Notes under the pieces: model-generated
The model's input: only the letters and a program-made list of their open reading frames with translations
Database searches by the model: none
What the model was told of the DNA's origin: nothing
Part shown: piece by piece, positions 1-5,973 of the stretch
Layout of the letters: each line of letters opens with the position of its first letter
Position numbering within the stretch: position 1 is the first letter of the stretch
Position numbers and translations under genes: made by a program
From: Coxiellaceae bacterium
GTDB taxonomy: Bacteria > Pseudomonadota > Gammaproteobacteria > UBA9339
Assembly (NCBI GenBank): GCA_003142435.1
Contig: PLMI01000099.1
Coordinates: 1-5,973 of the forward strand
Length of the DNA stretch: 5,973 nt
Direction of reading: 5' to 3'

Positions 1-76
1 TGGCGCTCCCTAGGGGACTCGAACCCCTGTTTTCGCCGTGAGAGGGCGACGTCCTAGGCCACTAGACGAAGGGAGC
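1..76 (-). tRNA. tRNA-Glu with CUC anticodon, CCA end encoded
   Basis: Read on the minus strand this folds as a complete 76-nt tRNA. It has a 7-bp acceptor stem (GCTCCCT with AGGGAGC), a D arm closed by GTC/GAC, a 5-bp anticodon stem (TCGCC/GGCGA), a 5-bp T stem around the TTCGAGT loop, discriminator G73 and an encoded CCA at positions 3-1. The anticodon loop is CTCTCAC, giving anticodon CUC, so it reads the glutamate codon GAG. The body closely resembles E. coli tRNA-Glu and keeps known GluRS identity features: G1-C72, U11-A24, U13.G22 with A46, and no base 47. E. coli tRNA-Glu genes have UUC instead. C34 cannot read GAA, so a separate UUC isoacceptor must exist elsewhere. The 5' end lies 30 bp after the icmQ stop codon with no terminator between. 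A weak -10-like TATTAG (positions 91-96, minus strand) could start a short leader, but no good -35 accompanies it. Confidence 0.97.
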
Positions 77-106
77 AATTTGAAAAAAGTCTAATACGTA
101 AACATT

Positions 107-742
107 TCATATAGGAATTGCCCGTTCACTTTTATAAATTAAAGTATTATTTTCTAATTCATAATACTTCTTGTTACCGTGAACAAACCCCGCTAGATTT
201 TGTAAATTTATTGCTCCTTCTTTCAAAGAAACGATCTCATGGTTCTGAGAATCAAATGCTTTTTTCTCTGGAATGTAAATACTTTCTTCTTTGATATTAA
301 CAACTGCATATCCATATTTTTCAATTTCACGTTTCGACCTTATAAGCTCTTGTATATCTTTTTCACTGCGATAAGCTGGACGATTAGTACTATGTTCGAC
401 TAAGGCACGTAAAGCATATTGCCAATTCTGCATTTTATTTCCTTCGAATTGATATAAAAGAACGTATATTTGAACATACCCTGGGCGTAATGCTTTCGAA
501 ATTTCCTTGAATGCTATACTGCTCTGAGGCAATCCCTCATTAACCACTTCATTAGCCTCACGCAGCAGTGAGTCTAATTTGTTTTTAATTGCCCTTAAAA
601 GCAAAGATGAGTCCCAGGCTTGTTTGTTGCTGAGAACTTCAGTTAACACCTCGATTAATTTTTTCCCAACCTCTACATCTGCTGGAATTTCTTGCGTAGA
701 CTTCTCTTCTTGCGGCTTTTTTTTGTCATCGGGATTATTCAT
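107..742 (-). CDS. icmQ: IcmQ-like protein of the Dot/Icm type IVB secretion system
   Basis: The 211-residue product resembles IcmQ, an essential Dot/Icm component that is cytoplasmic but can insert into membranes and form pores, and that is held in check by the chaperone IcmR. Recognition is by family pattern recalled from Legionella IcmQ. Residues 26-62 form amphipathic helices with a W..S.LLR.I...L pattern, matching the part of IcmQ that pairs with IcmR. Residues 89-107 carry the conserved YV.IYVLLYQ.EGN.MQ.W block, followed by RPAY (121-124), E.DI (127-130), IRSK (134-137), YAVVNI (145-150) and LKEGAINLQNLAGFVH (173-188). The C-terminal half of the Legionella protein is an NAD-binding, ADP-ribosyltransferase-like fold. 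Legionella IcmQ is about 190 residues; the extra length here is mainly a charged Lys/Glu/Asp/Pro N-terminus (1-25). There is no signal peptide or clear transmembrane segment. The ATG at 742 is preceded by GAGAAGG four bases away. It is probably co-transcribed with the small gene 31 bp upstream. No icmP/icmO follows; tRNA-Glu does. The family call is fairly sure but was made without a database search. Confidence 0.85.
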   Translation of the reverse strand: MNNPDDKKKPQEEKSTQEIPADVEVGKKLIEVLTEVLSNKQAWDSSLLLRAIKNKLDSLLREANEVVNEGLPQSSIAFKEISKALRPGYVQIYVLLYQFEGNKMQNWQYALRALVEHSTNRPAYRSEKDIQELIRSKREIEKYGYAVVNIKEESIYIPEKKAFDSQNHEIVSLKEGAINLQNLAGFVHGNKKYYELENNTLIYKSERAIPI

Positions 743-746
743 TGTG

Positions 747-753
747 CCTTCTC
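747..753 (-). promoter_or_regulatory. Ribosome binding site of icmQ
   Basis: GAGAAGG on the minus strand, four bases before the ATG at 742, is the clearest Shine-Dalgarno sequence in the window. It fixes the icmQ start and implies that icmQ is translated independently of the small gene upstream. Confidence 0.7.
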
Positions 754-773
754 ACTACCACATAGTTTATTTT

Positions 774-1121
774 TTACTTAGAAGCTTCGTCCTCATCTTC
801 CTCAGAAGGCGACTGGCTGGATCCGCCCAATCCCGGTGCTTTACTCGTGAGGGCTTGTCCTAAACCCAAGATCTTCTTAATGCTATTAACCAATCCTTTA
901 ACATTACGAATAGCATTTATAAGAATTTTATTAACATCCCTTAATTGACTTTTTTTCTCAGCTATCATCTTATCTTCAAAAGAACCTACCGCTCCTTTGG
1001 ATTGTCCTTTTACCTCTATTACCTTAGTAACTAATTGCTCGGCTTTTTCTAATTCCTCCAAACTTTTAGAGCACAGTTCCTCTATTTCTCGCGCTCTATT
1101 ATGATCTATTTGTAATGGCAT
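774..1121 (-). CDS. Putative IcmR functional homologue (FIR-type chaperone of IcmQ)
   Basis: This encodes a 115-residue protein that I do not recognise by sequence; the call rests on position and architecture. In Legionella and Coxiella the gene immediately upstream of icmQ encodes IcmR (about 120 residues) or an unrelated-looking functional replacement (FIR proteins). Its product binds the IcmQ N-terminal helices and prevents IcmQ self-association and membrane insertion. Here the stop codon lies 31 bp before icmQ. The protein is predicted to be two helices. Residues 6-38 are Glu/Lys-rich, and residues 48-88 form a long amphipathic helix with hydrophobic positions such as I53, L60, V63, L67, I71, V74, V78, I81 and L85. 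A flexible Gly/Ser stretch (about 89-106) leads to an acidic tail ending EEDEDEASK. There is no signal peptide, transmembrane helix or enzyme motif. The ATG at 1121 has only a weak GGTAA-like ribosome site; the next Met is residue 52, so this start is the likely one. A promoter about 75 bp upstream fits a fir-icmQ operon. Alternative: an unrelated small coiled-coil protein. Confidence 0.62.
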   Translation of the reverse strand: MPLQIDHNRAREIEELCSKSLEELEKAEQLVTKVIEVKGQSKGAVGSFEDKMIAEKKSQLRDVNKILINAIRNVKGLVNSIKKILGLGQALTSKAPGLGGSSQSPSEEDEDEASK

Positions 1122-1137
1122 TATTGTTACCGGTTTT

Positions 1138-1157
1138 TTTAGTTTTTTTAAACTAAA
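1138..1157 (-). promoter_or_regulatory. Small inverted repeat in the leader of the FIR candidate
   Basis: A perfect 8-bp inverted repeat (TTTAGTTT / AAACTAAA) with a 4-base loop lies 16 bases upstream of the ATG at 1121, inside the presumed 5' leader. All but one pair per arm are A-T, so the hairpin would be weak, and it is not followed by a T-run on the minus strand. It could modulate ribosome access or be chance in an AT-rich stretch. Confidence 0.3.
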
Positions 1158-1194
1158 TTATATTAAAATATTATAAAGGATATAAGTCCCGAAA

Positions 1195-1223
1195 TTTATA
1201 ACTCATATTTAAATAATTGGCAA
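1195..1223 (-). promoter_or_regulatory. Candidate sigma70 promoter for the fir-icmQ operon
   Basis: On the minus strand a -35 box TTGCCA (1223-1218, 5 of 6 matches) is separated by exactly 17 bases from a -10 box TATAAA (1200-1195, 5 of 6 matches). Transcription would start near 1188, giving a leader of roughly 65-70 nt before the ATG at 1121. It is the best-matching pair seen in this gap, although the AT-richness raises the chance of false -10 boxes; another TATAAT (1175-1170) lacks a good -35. Confidence 0.6.
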
Positions 1224-1375
1224 TTAAAATATCTTTCTTATAATAAATTATAACACTATATTATTAAGCAATTATTATGTCATAGAAACAGCCATTAATT
1301 ATATATCGAGGTTTATAATTTTTCCAAAACAGCATACTTTAAATACTTTATAAAATAATTATTTTCGAGCAAAAG

Positions 1376-2833
1376 CTACTCTGTACCTCCAACGGTTAAA
1401 TTATCAACTTTTAATGTAGGCTGCCCCACACCAACGGGAACGCTTTGACCTTCTTTACCACATGTCCCTGTACCCTCATCTAACGCCAAATTATTGCCTA
1501 CCATAGAAATCTTTTGTAAAACCCTTGGACCATTTCCTACTAATGTAGCACCTTTAACTGGCTTAGTTATCCTGCCTTTTTCTATTAAATAAGCTTCACT
1601 AGTTGAAAAAACGAACTCTCCGGAAGTTATATCAACCTGTCCGCCGCTAAAATTCACCGCATAAAGACCGCGGTCAACAGAAGCGATAATTTCCTTTGGA
1701 TCATGTTTTCCTGGAAGCATGTATGTATTAGTCATGCGCGGTAATGGAATACTAGCATACGATTCACGTCTCCCGTTACCAGTCAAAGCGGTTTTCATTA
1801 AGCGAGCATTAAGTTTGTCTTGCATAAAACCACGTAATATTCCCTTTTCAATTAATGTCGTGCAGTTTGTTTTTGTACCTTCATCATCTATATTTAACGA
1901 CCCTCGCAAAGCGCCTTCTAAATTACCGTGATCTACAATTGTACAAACATCACTTGCAACCTTTTCACCAATTTTATTTGCATAAACGGAGGTACCTTTG
2001 CGAACAAAATCGCCTTCTAAGCCATGGCCAACAGCTTCATGTAAAAGAACAGCGGGCCAGCCTTTGCCTAATACAACCGGCATTTCCCCTGCGGGTGCCG
2101 GCGAGGCCTCCAAATTGACCAAAGCTAAGCGCACTGCTTCACGAGCATATTTTAAAGCTTGCTCATTTTCATAAAAAAAATCGTAGCCAGTTCTTCTGCC
2201 ACCTCCCGCATAACCATGCTCATAACGGCCTTTCTCTTCTACAAACACGGTAACGTTTAATCTTATCAGCGGCCTTATATCAGCGGCTAATCCAGTGTCG
2301 CTTGCTAAAATTAAAACAACTTCATAGCTACCGGCAAGATTAGCAACCACCTGCTTCACCCGCGAATCTTGTTTACGCGCTGCAAAATCTATCGCCTTTA
2401 AAAGGGCGACTTTTTCATCATCAGTTATAGAACACAAAGGACTGTTATTTCCATATAGTGATTGTAAAGAAAATGGTTTTGATTTTTTCGGCAATACCCG
2501 TGATTTCTGTTCGCTGCCACTTTTTGCAATGCTCTGCGCAATGCGCGCAGTATCTAATAAAGTTTGCAAATTGACTTCATCAGAATAAGCAAAACCTGTT
2601 TTATCTTTACTTACTGATCTAATGCCAGCACCCTGATCTATGGAAAAACCACCTGATTTTATGATCCCATCTTCCAATTGCCAAGATTCTCCTTCTGTGT
2701 GCTGAAAATATAAATCAGCAAAATCTATCTTTGTACCTAATGCCTGATCTAAAATATCATCTAAATTTTCTTTAGTTATATCAGTATTAGTGAGTATAGT
2801 TTTATAAGCTATTTCCAGTGGTTTTATTTGCAT
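1376..2833 (-). CDS. tldD: Metalloprotease TldD (TldD/TldE complex subunit)
   Basis: The product is a 485-residue TldD, close to the E. coli length of 481. With TldE (PmbA) it forms a heteromeric zinc protease that in E. coli removes the leader of pro-microcin B17 and degrades the unfolded antitoxin CcdA; TldD carries the metal site. The zinc-binding HExxxH motif is visible as HEAVGH at residues 265-270, followed by GLEGDFVRKG. Other family blocks are the N-terminal DLYFQ (40-44) and SIDQGAGIR (64-72), GNGRRESYA (352-360), PRMTNTYMLPG (365-375), and the C-terminal GTGTCGKEGQSVPVGVGQPT (454-473) containing the conserved Cys458. The ATG at 2833 is forced: the yhdP stop lies in the same frame 30 bp upstream and no ATG, GTG or TTG lies between. 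No Shine-Dalgarno is visible, only A-rich sequence. The gene looks intact. Its partner pmbA/tldE is not in this window; in most proteobacteria it lies elsewhere. Whether this organism has a peptide substrate of the microcin type cannot be told. Confidence 0.98.
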   Translation of the reverse strand: MQIKPLEIAYKTILTNTDITKENLDDILDQALGTKIDFADLYFQHTEGESWQLEDGIIKSGGFSIDQGAGIRSVSKDKTGFAYSDEVNLQTLLDTARIAQSIAKSGSEQKSRVLPKKSKPFSLQSLYGNNSPLCSITDDEKVALLKAIDFAARKQDSRVKQVVANLAGSYEVVLILASDTGLAADIRPLIRLNVTVFVEEKGRYEHGYAGGGRRTGYDFFYENEQALKYAREAVRLALVNLEASPAPAGEMPVVLGKGWPAVLLHEAVGHGLEGDFVRKGTSVYANKIGEKVASDVCTIVDHGNLEGALRGSLNIDDEGTKTNCTTLIEKGILRGFMQDKLNARLMKTALTGNGRRESYASIPLPRMTNTYMLPGKHDPKEIIASVDRGLYAVNFSGGQVDITSGEFVFSTSEAYLIEKGRITKPVKGATLVGNGPRVLQKISMVGNNLALDEGTGTCGKEGQSVPVGVGQPTLKVDNLTVGGTE

Positions 2834-2863
2834 AAGGATTTGATTTTTTAAATTAGCGATAGA

Positions 2864-5800
2864 TTACATTTTTTGGACATTGGGATTTACCCAGCTTCCG
2901 GTAACTTTATAGACGTAAGATGCGACTTTTCCAACACTTTTGCTTATGATGACTTTATCTGCTAACCATGCTGCGGCACCAGTTATAGGTCCGCCAACAA
3001 ATGTAGCTATAACTGGCAAACTCGAAGTAAAATTTGGAACAACCGTCAATAACATGTTAAAGTCTTTTGCTTTTAAACCAATTCTGCCGTTTACGTTTAT
3101 TTTTGCAACAGAGCCATTTAATTCCGTGTCAGAAGTATAAATATTACCGTTGTCTAACTTATATGTTCCCATTAAAGTATCGAAAATAAACCCCTCTTTT
3201 ACTAAATCACTAAAATCGAGAGCTAACCGCCTCGGTAAAGTCTGTAATCCTAATATATTAAGGACCCGCCCTATACCAACTTCAGCATTGGCGCTAGTAC
3301 TTAAATTTACAATTCGGCCATCTTTAATTAAAAGAGATAAATTACCGCTGCTGCCAGATAAACCCGGATCATAAAATGCTCCAGGCCAAACCAAATAAAA
3401 TTTAAGATTTCCGTCTCCTCCAACCAAACTTTCCGTCATACCCCAGCTTTTTAGTGCTTTACCAAAATCTTTACTGGTAAGTGTACCATCCAACATAGTT
3501 CGCGTTCCTTCACCTACTGTTCGCCATTTTCCGGATGACTCGATAATAAATGTCGGAGTAGTAACTTTTAACGATTTAATTGTTAAACCACTGTTTGCAA
3601 TATCCGGCGCAGTTTCAAATTCTACTTGGCCCAGACTTTTGTCCCCGTAATGCAATTCTTTTGCAAAAAATTTAAGTGATGACATATCACTGGGTTTAAA
3701 CAATGATGTTGTTTTTTCTTCCTGGTTCATATTCAGATATACTTTAGAAAAATTACAACTTAATGGCGACTTCGGATAACTATCAGGAAGCGCGATATTA
3801 CCCGCTATTTTTTCGCTTTGAATTTGAACCTGCAATGCATTTCCTAAATAACCTCCCTTGATTTGCACAGGCTGTAACGTTTGACCAAATGCGCTTAGTT
3901 TATCGAAATTAAGATCGACTTTTCTAACCAAGCCTGCTTTATTCAGACCAACTTGTGATTTATGCAAAACGGAAGACCAACTATTCCAATCAAAATCAGA
4001 AATATGGCCGGAAATAAATAGGCCTTTGCCAGCAAAACCACTCGCACTTTCTTTACCAAAATGCAGCTCTCCAGACTTAAACTGCATTACATTATTAAGA
4101 TATTGAAAAGATAATGCTGCATTTAATTTACCACCATAATTAACCAGCAGCTTAGGCTCCTGGCTTGCAAAGCTAAAATTGACATTTAAATTTTCCGCAG
4201 TTGATGCGGCCTTTTTCAAAGGTTCCGGCAATTGGACGTTTATTCCCAGCAAAGTGGAATTAACATTTAGATTATTTTTTTGTCTTTGTTCTCCATAGTA
4301 AAACTTAACGCTTGCGGCATAGTCAGTTTCGCCGGACAAAAAGTCACTTAATTTCATTTTCAAGCTTTTGTCGACGTCACTTATTGCTGCTTTACCTGTA
4401 AAATTAAATTCAGTTACTTTATTTTGCGACTCATCAAGTACAGTTGCGATATTGATTACAACCGGCCTTAAGAAAAGCTCTCCACGAAAATTTTCTGCAA
4501 CCAAACTGTCTTGCGTAAACCGCACTACGCCCTGCAATTTATTTAGGCCTATATTCCACGAAGCAAGCTGTAATGAATTATCTTGTAGATCGACAACTCC
4601 ATTGATTTGCGTTTTTAGCGTACTGCCCTTTGCGATTGGCATCAGCATTTTCAAACTCAACGCCATATTGCCACTTAATTTTATTCCGGAAAAATCCTCG
4701 CCTAAAATTTCCTTTAACGGGCTTTTGGCAATGTAATTAATTCCATAAGAAGAATCGCTTTGCACTTTACCATCTACTTTTAAAATAGCATTGGCTAAGT
4801 CAGGAATCACAGCATTCGCATAGCTTACAGGAGCGCCCATAATATTTGCGGAATTGACTTTAACCTGCATTGATCTTTCTTTAAACAACAAGTTTCCATT
4901 AACTCGATGCATAATGGGCCAATCAGCAAAGTAATTGAATTCTATGTCATGAACAGCAGTATCTATCAAAAATGTTCCATTACCATTATCAAATGGAAAA
5001 TCGCTTAATCGGCCTTTTAAAACAAATTTTCCAGAAATTCCCTGGCCCCCTAAAAATGCTTTATCAAGCCACCCAATTAAATCCTTATCCATAATTTTTG
5101 CTGGATAGTACAATTTAGCATTTTCTATATGATGTCCTTCAAACATTGCCTCTATATCAACGGCTGGACTTTGGCCAACGACAAAGGGAAGCGATAGCTT
5201 TCCGGATCCTCGAATATTTAGTTCATTGTTGCTTACATTGGTATTTGAAAAAGAAATTTCCCATGATTTATCCGATTTATGCCAGTCCACCGCCCCTTCC
5301 GTTTTATCAATTTTAAGCGGCTGAAGAAACAGATTTTCTAAGCTTAGATTGCATTGCTGCATGTTGAAATTCAATCTTCCTTCAAAGGGAATTAAAAAAG
5401 CAAAACCTTCACTATAATCGCCATTAAACTTAAAATTAAAATTCGAAATATCCACATTACCAAAAATAGACAAAGGCTTACGCTCTATGAGGTTGCCCCT
5501 AAATTTAAGGTTAAATGCAAACGTCGTATTTACTTCCTCATGTGATAAAACACCATTTGTTCTTAATTTACGATAGTAAATTTCGTTATCCAAATCGAAA
5601 TTGAAATTAGTAAAGCCGAATACATTCCCTTTCTCGCTTTTAAATGTCAATCTGGAATCTTTTATTATTATTCTTCCTTGCGAAATAAGGTGCAGCATTT
5701 TATTTTGCAGGCTTTTATTTTGTTCGCTTGCTTCCTCGCTAAAGGTTACTCCATTGACATCAAATGCATTGTCTGTCTTCTTAACAATATCAAGGTTTGT

Positions 5801-5973
5801 ATCTTTAACTAATAAAAAACCTGGCTCAAATTGCCAATGAAATAAGCTCGCCAACAAATCAAGGCCTACGTTCAATTGCCCCATTCGAAGCCAAGCCGCA
5901 TTCGTTTGCGGATCGTCTACTTCGAGGTTGGTAAACTTTATAACAGGTACAATTCCGTGAATACCAAGAGCTA
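2864..5973 (-). CDS. yhdP: YhdP, AsmA-like intermembrane phospholipid transport protein (5' end missing)
   Basis: The reading frame is open to the right edge, so the ATG at 5884 is internal. The frame above it continues with 29 more codons containing P-V-I-K-F-T-N-L-E-V-D and typical AsmA-type beta-strand sequence. The visible part is 1035 residues; E. coli YhdP has 1266, so about 200 N-terminal residues, including the inner-membrane anchor, lie outside. YhdP belongs with TamB and YdbH to the long beta-sheet bridge proteins that carry phospholipids across the periplasm to the outer membrane. The visible protein has many alternating hydrophobic/polar strands, as expected for a lipid groove. 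The C-terminal AsmA-like module (about residues 785-1035 of the visible part) is diagnostic: GIGRVLNILGLQTLPRRL, LDFSDL, VPNFTSSLPVIA, FVGGPITGAA, and the ending Y-K-V-T-G-S-W-x-N-P. tldD follows after 30 bp, as in E. coli. The promoter would be upstream, outside the window. No frameshift or internal stop is seen. Confidence 0.95.
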   Translation of the reverse strand, partial: ALGIHGIVPVIKFTNLEVDDPQTNAAWLRMGQLNVGLDLLASLFHWQFEPGFLLVKDTNLDIVKKTDNAFDVNGVTFSEEASEQNKSLQNKMLHLISQGRIIIKDSRLTFKSEKGNVFGFTNFNFDLDNEIYYRKLRTNGVLSHEEVNTTFAFNLKFRGNLIERKPLSIFGNVDISNFNFKFNGDYSEGFAFLIPFEGRLNFNMQQCNLSLENLFLQPLKIDKTEGAVDWHKSDKSWEISFSNTNVSNNELNIRGSGKLSLPFVVGQSPAVDIEAMFEGHHIENAKLYYPAKIMDKDLIGWLDKAFLGGQGISGKFVLKGRLSDFPFDNGNGTFLIDTAVHDIEFNYFADWPIMHRVNGNLLFKERSMQVKVNSANIMGAPVSYANAVIPDLANAILKVDGKVQSDSSYGINYIAKSPLKEILGEDFSGIKLSGNMALSLKMLMPIAKGSTLKTQINGVVDLQDNSLQLASWNIGLNKLQGVVRFTQDSLVAENFRGELFLRPVVINIATVLDESQNKVTEFNFTGKAAISDVDKSLKMKLSDFLSGETDYAASVKFYYGEQRQKNNLNVNSTLLGINVQLPEPLKKAASTAENLNVNFSFASQEPKLLVNYGGKLNAALSFQYLNNVMQFKSGELHFGKESASGFAGKGLFISGHISDFDWNSWSSVLHKSQVGLNKAGLVRKVDLNFDKLSAFGQTLQPVQIKGGYLGNALQVQIQSEKIAGNIALPDSYPKSPLSCNFSKVYLNMNQEEKTTSLFKPSDMSSLKFFAKELHYGDKSLGQVEFETAPDIANSGLTIKSLKVTTPTFIIESSGKWRTVGEGTRTMLDGTLTSKDFGKALKSWGMTESLVGGDGNLKFYLVWPGAFYDPGLSGSSGNLSLLIKDGRIVNLSTSANAEVGIGRVLNILGLQTLPRRLALDFSDLVKEGFIFDTLMGTYKLDNGNIYTSDTELNGSVAKINVNGRIGLKAKDFNMLLTVVPNFTSSLPVIATFVGGPITGAAAWLADKVIISKSVGKVASYVYKVTGSWVNPNVQKM

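Larger units (their letters stand above)
1122..1375. other. AT-rich intergenic region between tldD and the fir-icmQ pair
   Basis: This 254-bp stretch is far richer in A and T than the genes on either side and has no plausible coding frame. It contains a sigma70-type promoter for the small gene, an AT-only hairpin near its ribosome site, a perfect direct repeat of ATACTTTA (1334-1341 and 1343-1350), and an AT-only palindrome AAAATAATTATTTT (1352-1365) just after the tldD stop codon. No GC-rich stem followed by a T-run is visible, so the end of the yhdP-tldD transcript is not marked by a classical terminator here. Confidence 0.8.

Noticed and set aside
579..863. Open frame on the plus strand overlapping the icmQ and FIR candidate genes
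   Set aside because: It lies opposite two better-supported genes, its translation is Ser/Phe/Leu-rich low-quality sequence, and no ribosome site or family match is seen.
1352..1375. AT-only palindrome and short AGCTTTTGCT repeat after tldD as a terminator
   Set aside because: The stems are only 3 bp or entirely A-T and no T-run follows a stable hairpin, so an intrinsic terminator cannot be supported.
1..1375. tRNA-Glu as an integration site for a mobile element carrying fir-icmQ
   Set aside because: The gene pair lies on the 5' side of the tRNA; no duplicated tRNA 3' end, integrase, transposase or flanking repeat is present in the window.
1719..2118. Two plus-strand open frames opposite tldD
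   Set aside because: They are antisense shadows of a full-length, well-conserved TldD and show no recognisable protein features.
2940..5840. Several short plus-strand open frames opposite yhdP
   Set aside because: All are antisense to the continuous YhdP frame, whose C-terminal motifs are diagnostic; the antisense translations show no domains.
5882..5884. ATG at 5884 as the start of yhdP
   Set aside because: The frame stays open to the window edge with AsmA-type sequence, and the protein would be about 260 residues shorter than E. coli YhdP and lack its membrane anchor.

Overview
All supported genes in this window lie on the minus strand, so transcription runs from right to left. In that order they are: a yhdP/AsmA-like gene cut off by the right edge, tldD, an AT-rich gap of about 250 bp, a small helical protein gene, an icmQ-like gene, and a tRNA-Glu gene at the left edge. 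The sequence is AT-rich (roughly 35-40% GC by eye). The yhdP-tldD order matches the gammaproteobacterial core order known from E. coli (rng-yhdP-tldD). The icmQ-like gene is a hallmark of the Dot/Icm type IVB secretion system. Together these point to an intracellular gammaproteobacterium of the Legionellales type (Legionella, Coxiella, Rickettsiella, Berkiella and relatives). Genus cannot be decided from this window.

Right part (1376-5973): housekeeping envelope and protein-maturation genes. The yhdP product belongs to the AsmA-like bridge proteins that move phospholipids between inner and outer membrane. It is followed after 30 bp by tldD, the metallopeptidase subunit of the TldD/TldE pair, and the two genes probably form one transcription unit. 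The N-terminus of YhdP lies beyond the window.

Middle (1122-1375): a very AT-rich non-coding gap. It holds a good sigma70-type promoter reading left (TTGCCA-17 bp-TATAAA), a small AT-only hairpin in the presumed 5' leader, and a short direct repeat. I see no GC-rich terminator.

Left part (1-1121): the accessory and most interesting part. A 115-residue, mostly helical protein with an acidic tail is encoded 31 bp upstream of a 211-residue IcmQ-like protein. In Legionella and Coxiella, icmQ is preceded by icmR or a sequence-unrelated functional homologue (the hypervariable FIR family), whose product is a chaperone that binds IcmQ. The small gene sits exactly in that slot and is my candidate FIR. 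Here the pair stands apart from the usual neighbours icmT-icmS upstream and icmP-icmO downstream. It is placed instead between tldD and a tRNA-Glu gene whose anticodon reads CUC, an uncommon isoacceptor in gammaproteobacteria.
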